Below are positions 22,501 to 36,349 of a stretch of DNA of 64,000 nucleotides, in pieces (position 1 is the first letter of the stretch; the number at the start of each line of letters is the position of its first letter). A program made the translations under genes and the position numbers. Source of the stretch: Pogonophryne albipinna (taxonomy: Eukaryota; Chordata; Actinopteri; Perciformes; Artedidraconidae). A model generated the notes under the pieces. That model worked only from the letters and a program-made list of their open reading frames with translations, was not told where the DNA came from and made no database searches. The DNA lies in assembly GCA_028583405.1 (NCBI GenBank), contig CM053259.1:17521594-17585593 (forward strand). Reading direction: 5' to 3'.

Positions 22501-25500
22501 CCATAAAAATGATTTTTAAAAATGGATACATGCTATACATAAGCATTTTTGGCTCTTTGTGGTTGGTAAGCTTTATCTAAGAAAGCTCAGATAACAGATG
22601 GACTTGGACCTTGACCTTTAATACATAAGATAATGATAACTATTTTTACTTGACTGTTTGTAAGAGAAGGAGTTAAGCAGCAGGGTGTGACAGTTATCAC
22701 GGTGTGATAGCAGCAGAAACATTTGTCTAAACACAGCTCTGATCTATGAAGGTGTTTGAACAGATTGTGTAGATATGAATATGTTACTTTATATTGCTTT
22801 TGTTGCAAACAGCTTGTTCTTGTGTGTTTTCTGGGCAGTGACTACCATCTTAAGTCAGAGATGTAAGTGGGAAAATCCTCTTTCTGTTTTTACTTTGAAC
22901 ACAAACTCACCCTAATTGCACAAACAAATGCATTGAACCATACAGACTCATCATTAGCAGAGCTGTGGCAAAAGAAAATAATAAACCAGATTTTTAGGAG
23001 AAGGCTAGAAATACTTTTGGGGAAACAAATGCTAGATGCAATCAAAAAAATGTAATAATTATTTTCATTAGCCGTTAATCTGCCAATTAGATTAGGTCAG
23101 AATCCTTTGGTGTATAGAATGTCAGAAAACAGTGAAAAAAGTTCAAAGTCCAAGATGTTTTGTGAGCCACCTCCAAAAGATATTCTTTAATGTCATTATT
23201 TGGAAGGCTACGAACGTCATTTTCTGCTATTTTCTGATGGAAAAACTAGCATTTAATCAATGATTAAAATCGTTGATTTACGATTATAGTTGATGGAACA
23301 CAATGTAACATCAGATTGAGTAGCTGACTAATCGTTTGAGATCTTCCTCTCTTTCAGGTGCTGAGCAATGCACGCCTATTCTTAGAGAACATTATTAAGT
23401 GAGTATACACACACACACACACACATACTTACATGTTGTCTTAGGTGTTGTCACAACCCACTCCCATTCAATTGAACCAATGGCCATCACTTCACCACTA
23501 CTTTTTTTAACATGTTTTCTATTAAATATTGATATAAAACATTTGCATTGCTAGCTGCCCATCCTAGAGGTTTCATTCCTTTCACTCTTACACCAAACGT
23601 TTACCTGAATGCACTTATCTTAAACCTTAAACAAACAAAAACATGTTTGCCTCCTATCTAAATAAGACCATTTCTAAATGATGCCTGGTGGTATTATTCA
23701 TTTCATATGTTCTCTCTCTAATGTAGGTATGGTATCTTGGTCGACCCTATCCAAGTAGTGTCTCTCTTCTTGAAGGACCCCTATAGCTGGCCAGCAGCTT
23801 GCCTCATCATTGGTATGGAGCATTTTTTTACTGCCTCAATGTCAACATTTTCAACAGACCTTGAATGCCTCATAGCGATTTGTCCTTCTCTGACCTCAGG
23901 GTTGATTTTCTAGTTGAAGTTAGCAAACCTGTATACCCTGAATCTAAATCCAAGTGTTGTTGTTGAATGAAATAAATCCTGCGTTATAGCCTCGCCATGT
24001 CCCAAATGGCTGATCTGATTCGGTATGTTATCGCCGATTTAATGAGCCAGATGCTCAATGATAGCATATAGAAGCATTGTGAGTGCCTCTCTTGGATTTT
24101 GTAGCATAGCTGTTATTGATTATTTACCCAAAGAAGGTTGATTCCAGACATTGTCTATTTGCTGACACTAGCCTCATATAGTTGTCCTCAGCAGGCGCCA
24201 GTTCCTCCGTGCCTTTGTCTGTGTTAAATGGTGTTTGAGATGAGTTTGTAAATTCTGTGTTTCAGCGTCTAATGTGTTCATCCTAGCAACCTTGTACACT
24301 GAGAGGCGCCTGGCTGTGGTGAGTAATTACAATGATTTGCATATATTTTCCTAGTTTCAATTTATGGTAAGTTATGGTTGGGTTTACAAATTAGTTTTGG
24401 TTTGTAACCCAGTGTATAAATAACCTTTTTTAATGATTTTGTAGAACATTTTGCTTCACATTTAGATGACCTGTTGGGAGAAAGTAGGTTTATTTTTCAT
24501 TTATCATTCAGGGACGCCCATCAAAGAGCTGCAATACACATCATTCCTACATTCACAGCCCCTCCCCTCTCCTGCTCTTCAGTCTGATTAGAAAACCACT
24601 CCTGGTTTAGATTAGATAACATATTATCTAAATCACTTCAGACCATATTCTATATGTTAAAAGCACATTGGACCTATAGAAAAAATTGTGTTTCAGATCA
24701 AATGTTTTTACAATGTAAGACTGTTTTTCTTTCATCATTCCCAGGGTACCATTTCTCAAAGGACAGGAGGGATTCTTCACATTTTTAACCTGACATCCAT
24801 TTTGATCTTCCCTGCAGCAACTGTACTCACTCTTACATCCATGACCCCAGGTACTTACTTAATACAGTAAATACACAATCATATTTTAAGACGTTAATAA
24901 GACATTTTGGTTAAGAATGACTTTTTCGTGTTTCAGTGGGTGGTATACTCTCCCTAGGAGCCTACTCAATTCTGTTTCTCAAGCTGTACTCCTACCAAGA
25001 CACCAACAGGTGGTGTCGACAAATCAGACAAATGAAAGCCAAAAGACTAACACGATCATACTCATGTAAGTATATCGGAACGTACAAGAAATGTTAACAG
25101 GATTGTCTGGAGGCACGCACATAAAATACCTAAAATACAGTACACTGAACATAAGATCTGCTCCATTAGAGATGCTAAATAATGGCTGGATAAAGTTTAA
25201 AACAAGACATTTACAGAAATGTAAGTGTACACTCAACAGGATTATCTTGTTTTTATTGTTTATTACTGTGCTGCTACCACCATCTAGTGGTGACAGGAAA
25301 ATCTGCACGTCATGCACTGACAGTTGTGTCTCTTGAATAGCTGTAAACGTTTTGTTAGCATTTTGAAGCTATTTTTATCTTAGATTCAACTTAATAAGTT
25401 CACCTCCTCACTGTAAGATTTGGGATAAACCGAAAACACACAGAGTAACCTCGTGTATTTATAATGTTTATGATGGGAAAACATTGATTGAGATAAGTGT

Positions 25501-26151
25501 GTGAGAATAAAAGTCTTCATTTTGATGTGTCTGTGTTTTTCAGGTCCATCTGTGGCACAATCCAATGGTTCAGCAGTTCAAAGTCATGTCTCCTACCCCG
25601 GCAACCTCACCCACAGAGGTAACCCTTGGAGATAAGCGTCACCTTTTGTAAATGAAATAAAATATTTATGAATTAACATTCTGTTCCTTTTTTGTCTTTA
25701 GACATGTACTACTTTGTCTTTGCCCCTACTCTCTGCTACCAGCTCAACTTCCCACGCTCACGTCGAATACGCATAAGGTTCCTGATGAGAAGACTTTTTG
25801 AAATGGTGAGAGGGAACACACACACACACAGACACACACACAAACTCACTTATTGCATTTTGTTTTGTATGTTTATTTAAAATGAGATGGTGGACAATGA
25901 AACAGACATGCATGTTAACATGTTTTCATTTTGACTCTTTCTTGTAGCTTTTCTTCATGCAGCTGTTGGTGGGGTTGATACAGCAGGTGGGTTGAATTCT
26001 AACACTGCTTCAATCATGCAGACGTTCAGGAAATATTACAATATTTTCCTATCAGATCAGTTTTCATCCCTTAAACAAGCTAAGTCATTTCCTTTGTGTC
26101 TTCCAGTGGATGGTTCCCACAATACAGAACTCAATGAAACCATTCCAGGTG

Positions 26152-26250
<99 letters not shown>

Positions 26251-28132
26251 CTGTACTTTACATGTTATACACTATCAGACATCATACAAAATGTAATGTT
26301 TGTCTCTCACAGGAAATGGACTTTTCAAGGATGGTCGAGCGCCTCTTAAAGTTAGCTGTGAGTATCTTGACGTACTGTAGTTACACTAAACAGATCTATG
26401 TCCTGTCATAACCTTATATTTATCATTAAAAAATGAAAAGAATACACTTCAACCACTTAATCTTGTGTAAAATGAGGTTGTCTCCTATTGTGTCCGTCTC
26501 ATACTGTATGATTATTAGGACTGTAAAACCCAATTAACCATATGACCATACCAAACTTCTCCTAACTACTCCCATGACCCTCTCCTCCCCCCTCTTCCTC
26601 TCCCAGGTCCCTAACCATTTGATATGGTTAATATTCTTCTATTGGTTTTTCCACTCCTGTTTGAACTTTGTGGCAGAGCTGCTGCAGTTTGGAGACAGAC
26701 AGTTCTACAAAGACTGGTGGTGAGCAGAAGGATCATTCAATCACACACAATGACATATTACATACAGTATGCAGTCACACCTAAACCTTGTGATCATTTT
26801 GAGTTCGTCTCATTTAATTCTAAAGGAAATTTGGTACTGTACCATGTGCCCCACATAACACAGGAACAAACACGTATTTATTAAGACATACGTAGCAGTC
26901 GTTCAGAAAACCCAATTGTCTTGATGTCAAACTTTCAATCTGTACCATTCTTGTTCATTTCAGGAACTCTGAGACTGTCACATATTTTTGGAGCAACTGG
27001 AATATCCCAGTTTACAAGTGGTGTCTGAGGTGAGCACCAAACTTGCACTAGTATTATTACCATGATTGATGTTTGGATCACAATATTATTGCCGTGTGTA
27101 TGAAATAAAATCAAGGTGTTGCCCGGCATTCATTTGAGGTTATAGTTTTTTTGTATTGAAAAGATAAAGGTCAGTGTAATGTGTTGGTTGTCTTCGTCTT
27201 TGTGTGTTACAGACACTTTTATAAGCCAATGTTGAGAAAGGGGGTCAACAAGTTTCTGGCACGTACCGCCGTCTTCCTGATGTCTGCCTTCTTCCACGAG
27301 GTAAAGCAAAAGCAATCACTCTTCCTGTGTCACACTAACCACTAAATTCTACAAACATATCATTCAGAAAGGATTCAGACCACTATGCAAAAATCATTCA
27401 AATTCATAAATCTAAACTCACTGTGATATCTCAGGGATTTATTTTGAATACTTTTGTAGAATAAGGCATTAGAAATAAGCAGGTCTGAATAAAGTCTGAA
27501 TGCCCTGCATCTGCTAATTCATCCTCCAGACATCTATCCTTTTTACTCGATGTCTGTACCTGAAATGGCCTTGTGTGTACAGTTGTCAGTTCAACAACTT
27601 AGACAGTAAAGTGAATCATGTCAAATGACAACAAATATTTTACGCCATATTAAGCAGTGCAAATTCAAACTGTTGTATGTAATTTAAAACTATGTTTTGT
27701 GTCAAAACTTTGATTCCTGAAGCTGTTGTATCTGAGATATGAGTTTTCATTTGTTCCCTTCTCACAATAACTCATTTGCAATACATTTTGAGAGATGGTC
27801 TGTGTCTGATTGTATTCCTCTGTCTTTCTTCTTCAGTACCTGGTGAGCGTTCCTCTGAAGATGTTCAGACCGTGGGCCTTTATGGGAATGATGGCTCAGG
27901 TAAGACACACTGAACCGTCTATCACCTTTTCTCTCCTCTGCTGTAGGCAAAACACCCTTTGACCTCTGACCTTTAACCTCTCCAGGTTCCTCTGGCGTGG
28001 TTTGTGGGTCGTTTTCTTAACGGAAACTATGGCAACGCCGCAGTGTGGATCTCACTCATCATTGGCCAGCCTGTCGCTGTGTTGATGTACGTCCATGACT
28101 ACTATGTCATTCATTATGGGAGCACGACATAG
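16509..28132 (+). CDS. dgat1: Diacylglycerol O-acyltransferase 1, complete
   Basis: Seventeen coding exons, as in mammals: 16509-16786, 18693-18780, 23358-23398, 23727-23812, 24266-24318, 24745-24850, 24937-25065, 25544-25618, 25702-25805, 25948-25986, 26107-26148, 26313-26357, 26607-26719, 26964-27029, 27213-27300, 27837-27899 and 27986-28132. All are GT-AG and in phase, predicting 520 residues (human 488). The extra length is in the polar first exon. MBOAT hallmarks: [13 protein letters not shown] after the N-terminal tail, the FYKDWWN acyl-CoA motif at about 395-401, and the catalytic His of SAFFHEYLVS at about 450. The C-terminal membrane block ends VHDYYVIHY. Known role: ER multi-span enzyme joining acyl-CoA to diacylglycerol to make triacylglycerol. 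The start has G at -3; Met7 is an alternative. Teleosts have two paralogues, and I cannot say whether this is dgat1a or dgat1b. Confidence 0.96.
17829..17924. repeat. (TTCC)n microsatellite in dgat1 intron 1
   Basis: About 24 copies of the tetranucleotide TTCC, pyrimidine-only on the plus strand. Open frames through it encode only Leu-Pro-Ser-Phe repeats and are artefacts. Confidence 0.97.
18781..23357 (+). other. dgat1: dgat1 intron 2 (4.6 kb), nothing else recognised
   Basis: The longest intron of the gene. It is AT-rich with a short C tract near 22.1 kb and no convincing coding exon, RNA gene or transposon ends on either strand. Confidence 0.6.
26156..26248. repeat. (AC)n microsatellite in dgat1 intron 11
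   Basis: The tract starts directly after the donor sequence GTGAGT of exon 11 (exon end 26148) and continues for about 93 bases. Confidence 0.97.
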
Positions 28133-29304
28133 CACACACACACACAGTTTCACAGTCACACACATTAACATGTACAAGTCATGCTGAATACTCACACAGA
28201 CACGCACACACATACACAACCTGCAGGACTACTCAAGGAGTTAAAGTTGAGTAGGTTGAGTGGACTTTATTAGAAAGCCCTGCTGATATGAATCTGTCAG
28301 TGAAAGCAGCAGAAAATAGTTTTTGCCTTGTGGAGTTTTGCACTATAGAGAAATGAACTCAGGAAAGTATTCTTAGAACCTGAGAAGTGCTTGCTTTAAA
28401 GAGTATTCCTCTTTTATTAGGACATTCCTTTGAAGTCAGGTCCAAAGTCTCCACCTGCTCTTAATATCTATATCTAGCATTGAAACGATTCAACTTTAAA
28501 CAAACAAGTATTTCATTTCTAAGGTGTCCCAAAGTTGCCAAAATGGGTGATTGATAATGTATGAGCTCAAACTAAGGTTAAGTGCAATATATAAAACGAT
28601 AAGAGCACTTCGCTGCATTCAAAAGTGGAAACACTGCTTGCAAGCAGACCCCCTTTTGTTCTGGAATATGCGCAACAAATGTTGCCAAATGTTGTTCACT
28701 GCCGAGAAAAACACAGAAGAGGATCCTCAACAGAGCCTTGCTTTCAAAGGCAACAGGGGAAAGATGATGACAGATAAGTAGCCAATGCTTTAAAATTGCA
28801 ATATAAGAAAGATCCCAGTGATTTAATAATTGTTTTCATAGTCTACATTCTGAAAGTCTCTCTTTTTGATCTTGTGCAGTTGTTGAGTATTACAGAAATG
28901 TGTATTTGAAGGATTTTTTTCAACAAAGATTTAAGGCAGGAAAGGAAAGAAAGAAGCTAAACAATGAGGGACAAACTGTACACTGATGTTTTTGTTTTTA
29001 TTTGTACAATCGTGAACGTCCAGGCAGCCTTTCCTCTTCTGTTTCTCAACTCCAACGCCATCAATGCAAACTCTTTGTGTAACAGAACATGCTGCAGGTG
29101 TGTTTTCTGTTGGCTTAAGTGTCTCTTTTGTAATGCATTCGACTTATCAGAGGTTTTATTTTATACTTAGTCAAATGTTATGTGTTGGTACAACAGTTAC
29201 GTTGCACTAAATTATAACTGATGTGATGTATTATTTTGAACCAATAACTTAATGCAGTAAGTGATTTGCTGATTTGAACCAATGAATGTTTTTGCACTTT
29301 AAAG
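28133..29304. other. Intergenic downstream of dgat1
   Basis: It begins with short CA runs directly after the dgat1 stop codon and likely includes the 3' UTR. No further gene is seen. Confidence 0.4.
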
Positions 29305-29312
29305 AGATGCAT

Positions 29313-30095
<783 letters not shown>

Positions 30096-30513
30096 AGATG
30101 CATGCCGTTGTCTAAAGCAATATATTTTTCAAATGTATTCTTTAAGATATATCAATCATGTGAGGAAAATATGTTGTGTTTAAATAATTTGCATGTTTGG
30201 TAATTTGCTTGTTGATATTTTTGTTGTCCTATAAAGTGGGCTTAATTTCGGTTTGTTCCGATGTAGAACAGCAGCTGTAGTGGAAATAATGAGAGCCTTT
30301 TCATGCCATAGGTTTTTCAGTGTTCAAATTCTAAAGAAAATGATTGTCGATGCCAATACATATATGGATATATCCATACAAGAGTTAGATGCTCTGTTAT
30401 TTTACATTTGTTTTAATCTGCTTTCCAAGTACACAGTGAAAGTTGACTCATCATGACAAATAATCTCCAAAGTTGTATTTAAATTAGTTTAGAGCAAATT
30501 TCAGGGAGAACAC

Positions 30514-30988
30514 TGTTCAATCAGGAGAGACGGTTTCGATGTAAGAATACATATTTATTGCCAGGAATACAAAAATGAATGTAATGGTCTGGAGTTTTGG
30601 CGATTAGGCCCAGTTGTGCAGGAGTATCATTCAGGAGGGGAAAACCGATCCGATGAAACCCCCCGGGTGGAGGAGGGTTGCGTTTATACCGTTTATACAA
30701 TCTATTGGTTGAGTCCATAGACTGTATATATAAAGAGTCACATGAAATGACAGCTGTCAGAGGGGGGAGAGCAGATTTAAAAGGGTTAGCGGAGCGCTAT
30801 GATAGGCTTGTGAGAATAGAGCGAAGTGATTGGTTAAGCTGGGGAGTGACCTGATCACTTACTGAGAGGAGAGAGTAATAACATAGCATAGTAAATGAAT
30901 GAGTAAAGAAGGTCTTCCTGGTTGAACTTGCGCTGAGCTTCATTTGTTAAATTCTACTACCAGTTATCAAAACTACTGAGTTTTGACA
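30514..30988 (-). mobile_element. LTR-like block (possible solo LTR)
   Basis: Read on the minus strand, the block starts TGTCAAAACTC, has a TATA-like CTTTATATATACAG, then an AATAAA signal followed by a TCTTACATCGAAACCG stretch, and ends in CTGATTGAACA. That order (TG, TATA, polyadenylation signal, CA) is what an LTR shows. I found no matching 5-bp target duplication and no internal retrotransposon genes next to it, so the borders are tentative. Confidence 0.45.
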
Positions 30989-32297
30989 TTCCTTATTCAA
31001 ATGTGCCTGCTGTAAAACCACGTTGAAACTAGGTCTAAAGAATTCTATCGACCAATTGTTTTACGTCAAAAAAACAGAGGCCAAATACACCCATACCTTC
31101 ATTTGTGTAGGCAATAGATTTATATTTAATGTTGTGAAACATTTGGAAATTGAAGACCTCCTGCACATATTCGAAATACCTGTTTAAATGTGACAGCTTA
31201 TCACTTTAAGCAATATTTTGTATGCATTGATGAAAAGAAGATGTTTTTTTGGAGAGCCATATTATCAGTTGGTCTTACCTGATTTTTAAAAATATGACCC
31301 AGTTTAAAATCTGTGTGGACTTTTGAATCAGTGAGCAGCAGATTGCATGTTTTTTTTAAATTTGTATTCATTGACAATTCACTGCAAAAAACTGCTACGG
31401 CAGCATCTTCCCAAAATGCAATATGCATGTTTCATGGGTGGGGGAACTAGAATGCTAAACAATAAAATGACAAGTCTTCGGTATCAGTAATCACTGGCGA
31501 AATCCAATGGTACAGATGAACTCACAATGTAAAATGATAAATAGAAATGTAAAGAAATTATGCTTTTTCTCATTTATAGGATGAGAAACTTGTTTTCTTC
31601 TGTGAAAAATGTTTTGTTTACAAGCTTACTTAAAGTCACAGGGTGCAGTCCTGAGTCCCAACCACAGCTTTCTATAGGATATGTTGCATCTCATGGCTCC
31701 TCCTTCTTTTGTGTGCTTTAGTCACCTCATTATTCCTGTTTTCACAACATTACTGTACTGCGTCTGTCCTTGCAATATGAGTTGAAATGCTGAAGATGCA
31801 GCTTTAAGCTAAACTGACTTTAGTTGTGAAATAAATGCAATACTAATCTGTTCATACTGTTCACAGAAATCCAAAGTGAAACAAAGATTATAATGTTTTT
31901 TGGGAATGCAAATCATTTCCCGAGCCTTTCACTTGAAATGTGTGTAATTTGATAAAGATTAATTATATTTGAAGAAAGGACTCGTCTCTTTTTGTTCGTT
32001 GCAGTTTGTTCATGGTTGGTATTTGACAGACATGGATCGCCTTATTATATTATTATATTAGTATTTAATACAGCCCTAACTGAGCCTTAATTCTATCCGC
32101 AGGGAACTGTGAAGCCTCCTATCCTGTTTCCCAGTTATTTGCCAGCACATGGCTGCTTTAAGAATGGACTTTTTAAAACTATTTTGGCAATTGTAAGATT
32201 TATTGTACAATGAACTAATATATATATATATAGATTATATTATATTTAAAACTGTGCAGTCTGCAAAACTGTGATGACAGATGAGTACATAAAATAC
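30989..32297. other. Intergenic between dgat1 and cfap20
   Basis: AT-rich sequence between two convergent genes. No coding exon or clear repeat ends are seen apart from a short TA run near 32.22 kb. Confidence 0.4.
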
Positions 32298-32303
32298 TTT
32301 ATT
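32298..32303 (-). terminator. cfap20: Candidate cfap20 polyadenylation signal AATAAA
   Basis: TTTATT on the plus strand gives AATAAA on the minus strand about 145 bases past the cfap20 stop codon, a plausible position for the end of a short 3' UTR. Confidence 0.5.
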
Positions 32304-32447
32304 GTGCAGAAAGCAACACAAGACGGCAATCAAAACTCAAAAATGACAATATAGCAAAGTTTTAAAGTTCATCACATGTTTACACACAGTTATATCTTAC
32401 AGCTAAACTCCACATCAGCTCAGGGGGGACGGTGCAGGGGAGAATCC

Positions 32448-35400
32448 TTACTGCTGCAAGACACAAACAAAGTGTCAGATCAACAGCTAAATATCTATCA
32501 TCTTTTTAAACAAACTGTAAATGTGCAAACATAAAGATCAGGTTTTATGTGGTGTGTTTTTTTTACCTTGGCCTTTTGGTTCTGGACGGGCAGGTAGAGT
32601 TTGAACTCTGCAGGGAGCTCGTCCTCAGAGTACAGTCTGTCTGAGAAATACACTCTCCTTATTCGACAGTTAGCGTGGATCTGAAACGAAACATAGCTTT
32701 ATTCATTAAAAAATAGTACAATCTTACAAATGTCAAAATAAAATGGGTCAGCCCGCTTTTATCCACTACGGTCCCAAACTGTGGAACACCCTACCAGGAA
32801 ATATCAGAGGCCAACTCAGTGGACATTTTTAAACGACAGCTAAAGACAAATCTTTTTAGATTAGCTTTTTATTAGCTACCCCCCCACCCCTTTTAAATGG
32901 TCTTTTAGTCTTTATTATTTACCTACTTTTATATTGTTTTATTTATCTTATAGGTCTTAAAAGGGTTTTATCTTATATATTGAACAGTTTTAATAGCAAT
33001 ATTTCCTTTTACGTTGGTCTTTTAATATTTTAATTGTTTACCCTTTATTAGAAATATGAATTTTGTATTACTTTTATCTTTTAATTTTTGTTGTACCTAT
33101 ATGTTTATTTTTGTAGGGTTTCATATTGTTGCATCGATTCACTTAGTCGTGGGTCTTTTTTTTCCCCAGAGAGGAATCGTTATTTATTTTTATTGTATTA
33201 TCATACCTTTTACCTCCTTGTGTTTCTTAACCTGTTAACATGTTATATTTTGTAGCTATGCTGCATGTATCTGTAAAGGTCTTTATTATGATCTGAGGGG
33301 AATTTATTGTTGTTTATTTATATTTTTTAATTGTGATGTGTGCCATTTTGTCAAGCACTTTGAGCTGCACGTGCTGTATGAAAAACGCAATATACATAAA
33401 GCCAGAACAAATCTACAAATCTACACATGGGCATACCTATCGCAAATAAATACACAAATAAAAGGGTAACAAACACTGGTAACTCATGAGCAAGGCACAA
33501 ATTTGAAATAAAAACATAACAGCAACAGCTTTGCTTGGGCCTTAAACTTGGACAACCGCTGACCGGAGCAGCAAACATAATAATACAGAGCGACACCACA
33601 TTATGCAGGGCGTAATGTGGCGCAGTAAGCACTGACATTTTCATTGACATGCAAACATTCTACTAACTGCTTTATGCTAATAAAGCTGGAGGCGCCGTTT
33701 GCCTGAAGAATGGAATGGATTGAAGGATCGAAGGATTGGGCTCGCTAACTCAGCCCCGGGGTTTGCGGAGGTCAAGCTAGTAACACTAAGGCGTGCTGCT
33801 GCAAGGTGCAGGGTCGCCAGCAGCACCATCGGCTGTAGTTCTTTCATCGCAATTTATTTGTAATAAATCCTTAGACCTACTCGTGGTTGTAAGCCAATTT
33901 CTGATGTCCATTTTGTAATTTAAACAGAAATGGAATCTACAGAATGCATAATAAAAAACAAATCCAGAGTAGTGTGACGCTGTGATTGGGCTAAATGTGA
34001 ACGAATCACAAATGACACATTAATTGATTTGACGTAGCCTACGATCTTTTTGTGTAGTTACTTTCTGACATCACATACATCGTAGCAGTAAAGTTCACAG
34101 GTTATTTTTTTTAAAACGTGTTTATTGGGGAGGGCAGAAATGTCAAATGGGAGGGCCTGGCCCTCCCACGGCACCGGGTCTGCATAAAGCTTTATTATTT
34201 TTATTATTATGCCACACTAGTGAAAGTGCAAGTAGCATCTGGAGACAGTTCGCCCGTTTCCTGTCCACTCACCTGTACACGCAGCGTCTCGATGTAATTG
34301 GTCCCATAAGCCCTCCTGGTGAAGTCTGACAGGTTAAACTGAATCTGGTTCCAGCCGTCATCCAGCCTCATGGGCATTGTGCAGATAAACGGCTTCACTC
34401 GTGTTGTGCTTTGATAGTTACTCGCCCGAAAGCGCCGCCGAACATTTTTATCATCCAACACCTGAAATATGGAAAAGATGAAAAGAAAGCTTGAGTTGTT
34501 TGTTTCTGCCACCAAGACATGGAAGTGTTTTGTATCTGCAAGAATGTTAACATCACCTGGACTTCAAAGGTGAAATACTTCTTGAGATTTTTGATGATCA
34601 TAACGAGAAAAGGAAGCTTGATGCCCAACGTCTTCTTAGGGTCTGCAGGACATGTTATATATGTGGTGCTGCAGAGAGAAGAAATTACAATTAAAATAAA
34701 AGGGTGGTAAATTAGTGACTAGATCTTTAATAATGAGTCAAGCTGAGCTAAAAAATCGGTTAAAATAGTCACAAAGTCACCTGACGTTTGTTCCCTCGAC
34801 CTCCAACACCAGTGAGTGGATGTCATTGTCTGTGATTCTCTTGATATGACCATTTCTAACCTATGAAAGCACAGCAATTGTATTTTCTTAAAATGTACAT
34901 AAAGAAATCAAGCCATGTCACATTGGTTTAGGATGGTTGTCACCATAATTTCACTTAATATTTCTAGATAATTCTTCTTCTACATAAACTGTGACATACT
35001 GTTTAAAAGGTAAGGATGCATTTAAATAGGAATTTAAACTGCATGAAGTAAAGCAAGCTCCCAAATATTTCAAAACGACATGAATATAAATGCGTTATGA
35101 ATCAATTGGATACAAAAACAAGGCTAACATTTTATCTCAGTTTCTTGGTAAAACAATCTGTATATAACATTGTGAGTTTTAACTTAATCTTACAACAGGC
35201 ACAATAAATAACATATCAAGGTGTTGAAAGTGAGTTAACCTCAGAATCTTTCTGTTATTAATTGTTGCATGGCAACAGCGCCTTTTGGTCCAACTAGTAT
35301 CCTGCATTAGTTATTTAACAATGACTGAAAACTAGTGGTTGTCAAATGTTCGATATTTTATGAGCAACACAAGACCCATACTTTACTTTCAGATCAATGC

Positions 35401-35781
35401 TTATGCTTTGAATCATTACTGTAACCTGTGTTTCAGACTATCAACAACAGGAAATATCAACTGGGGTTGCCAGCGTTCTTGAAAAATGGGGTTGACTAAA
35501 TAAATCAATGATGTTATCATAACGACAACATTTTACTAGATCCGATTAAATCCACTTTATAAAACAATGTAAGCTTCTAGCGTATACGAAAAACAAGCTA
35601 AAGCTCCAACAGAGACACATACGCTAACGCTAGTTAGCTCTAGCGCGGCTAACGTTAGCTAAGGAAGCTAGTTATAATAATAAGTAACTCTGCTCACCTT
35701 TTTATCCCATATCTGAAGTGGTTTGCTGCCGATGCTGTATAAAATAGACAAGAATCCGCTTTGAAACGTGTTTTTAAACAT
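32448..35781 (-). CDS. cfap20: Cilia- and flagella-associated protein 20, complete
   Basis: Six coding exons on the minus strand: 35781-35698, 34860-34781, 34668-34557, 34461-34273, 32680-32567 and 32453-32448. Junctions are GT-AG and in phase. The product has 194 residues and is nearly identical to the human 193-residue protein, beginning [20 protein letters not shown] and including [19 protein letters not shown] and [18 protein letters not shown]. The C terminus reads PVQNQKAKQ, one residue longer than the human end as I recall it. The last coding exon holds only the final Gln codon and TAA. Known role: a doublet-microtubule inner-junction protein of axonemes and centrioles (BUG22/GTL3 family), needed for ciliary beat and stability. 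It is convergent with dgat1. Intron 4 carries an L2-like LINE end. Confidence 0.97.
32745..33410 (+). mobile_element. 3' end of an L2-like LINE, inside cfap20
   Basis: The plus strand encodes [15 protein letters not shown] followed by [18 protein letters not shown], the standard C-terminal signature of L2-type ORF2. An AT-rich 3' UTR follows and closes with GTCAAGCACTTTGAGCTGCA and a 'GTATGAAAAACGCAATATACATAAA'-type tail in pieces. The copy is strongly 5' truncated and antisense to the host gene. Confidence 0.7.
33411..34200. repeat. Rest of cfap20 intron 4, unclassified and probably repeat-derived
   Basis: GC-richer patches at 33.7-33.85 kb and a GGGAGGGCCTGGCCCTCCCA palindromic end near 34.15 kb suggest an old transposon, but no pair of termini could be matched. 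Confidence 0.3.
35264..35276. promoter_or_regulatory. cfap20: Candidate RFX X-box in cfap20 intron 1
   Basis: GTTGCATGGCAAC has two perfect inverted RFX half-sites (GTTGC and GCAAC) with a 3-base spacer, one base shorter than the canonical X-box spacing. RFX factors are the established regulators of ciliary genes. Confidence 0.4.
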
Positions 35782-36046
35782 CTTGTTTGAGCTTAGACCA
35801 CAGTGTCTTTGCACATGTGTTTACGTCTACTAACTAAACCCGTTGCTAGCTAATAGGTTTACGTTTGTTTACAGATTTAGTTTCCGTCCCCAACGCAACT
35901 GATTCCGTGCGGTACAAAATAACCCGTTCCGCTGTCAGAAGTTTTTGGTTAACTCAGACTTGTCTTGTTTTGTGATATCCCCACACGTCCTCCCTGGGAC
36001 ATGTTAAAGTAAAGAAGGCTAATGTTCACCTCCTTATTATTTTGGT

Positions 36047-36126
36047 GTTGCTAAGGAACAGAAGCTCTTGGCGTTGTTCAGGTCGGGTCTTTTTAAATGG
36101 TTACGCAACTCGGTAGCTGTGGCAAC
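36047..36126. promoter_or_regulatory. cfap20: Two candidate RFX X-box motifs upstream of cfap20
   Basis: GTTGCTAAGGAAC at 36047-36059 and GTAGCTGTGGCAAC at 36113-36126 resemble the X-box GTNRCC-N0-3-RGYAAC. They lie about 270-345 bases upstream of the cfap20 ATG, just before the transposon nest begins at about 36170. Function is inferred only. Confidence 0.4.
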
Positions 36127-36349
36127 GAAAAGCTAGCTCAGCGCATGGCCCAGCGCCGTATAGATAGAAGTCGAGGACGCTTCCTTGGTAGGACATGTCC
36201 TTCCGAGTCAGGTCCTTCAGAGGCCAGGCAATAATCCTTCCTAGCATTCGGAGAACGAATAATGGAACAGGCTAGCAGGTGTGCAGCCTGCAGGTGTGTG
36301 TCATATGCAAGACCCCGCCTTAAATTGAGCACGATTTGTTTGAAGACTC

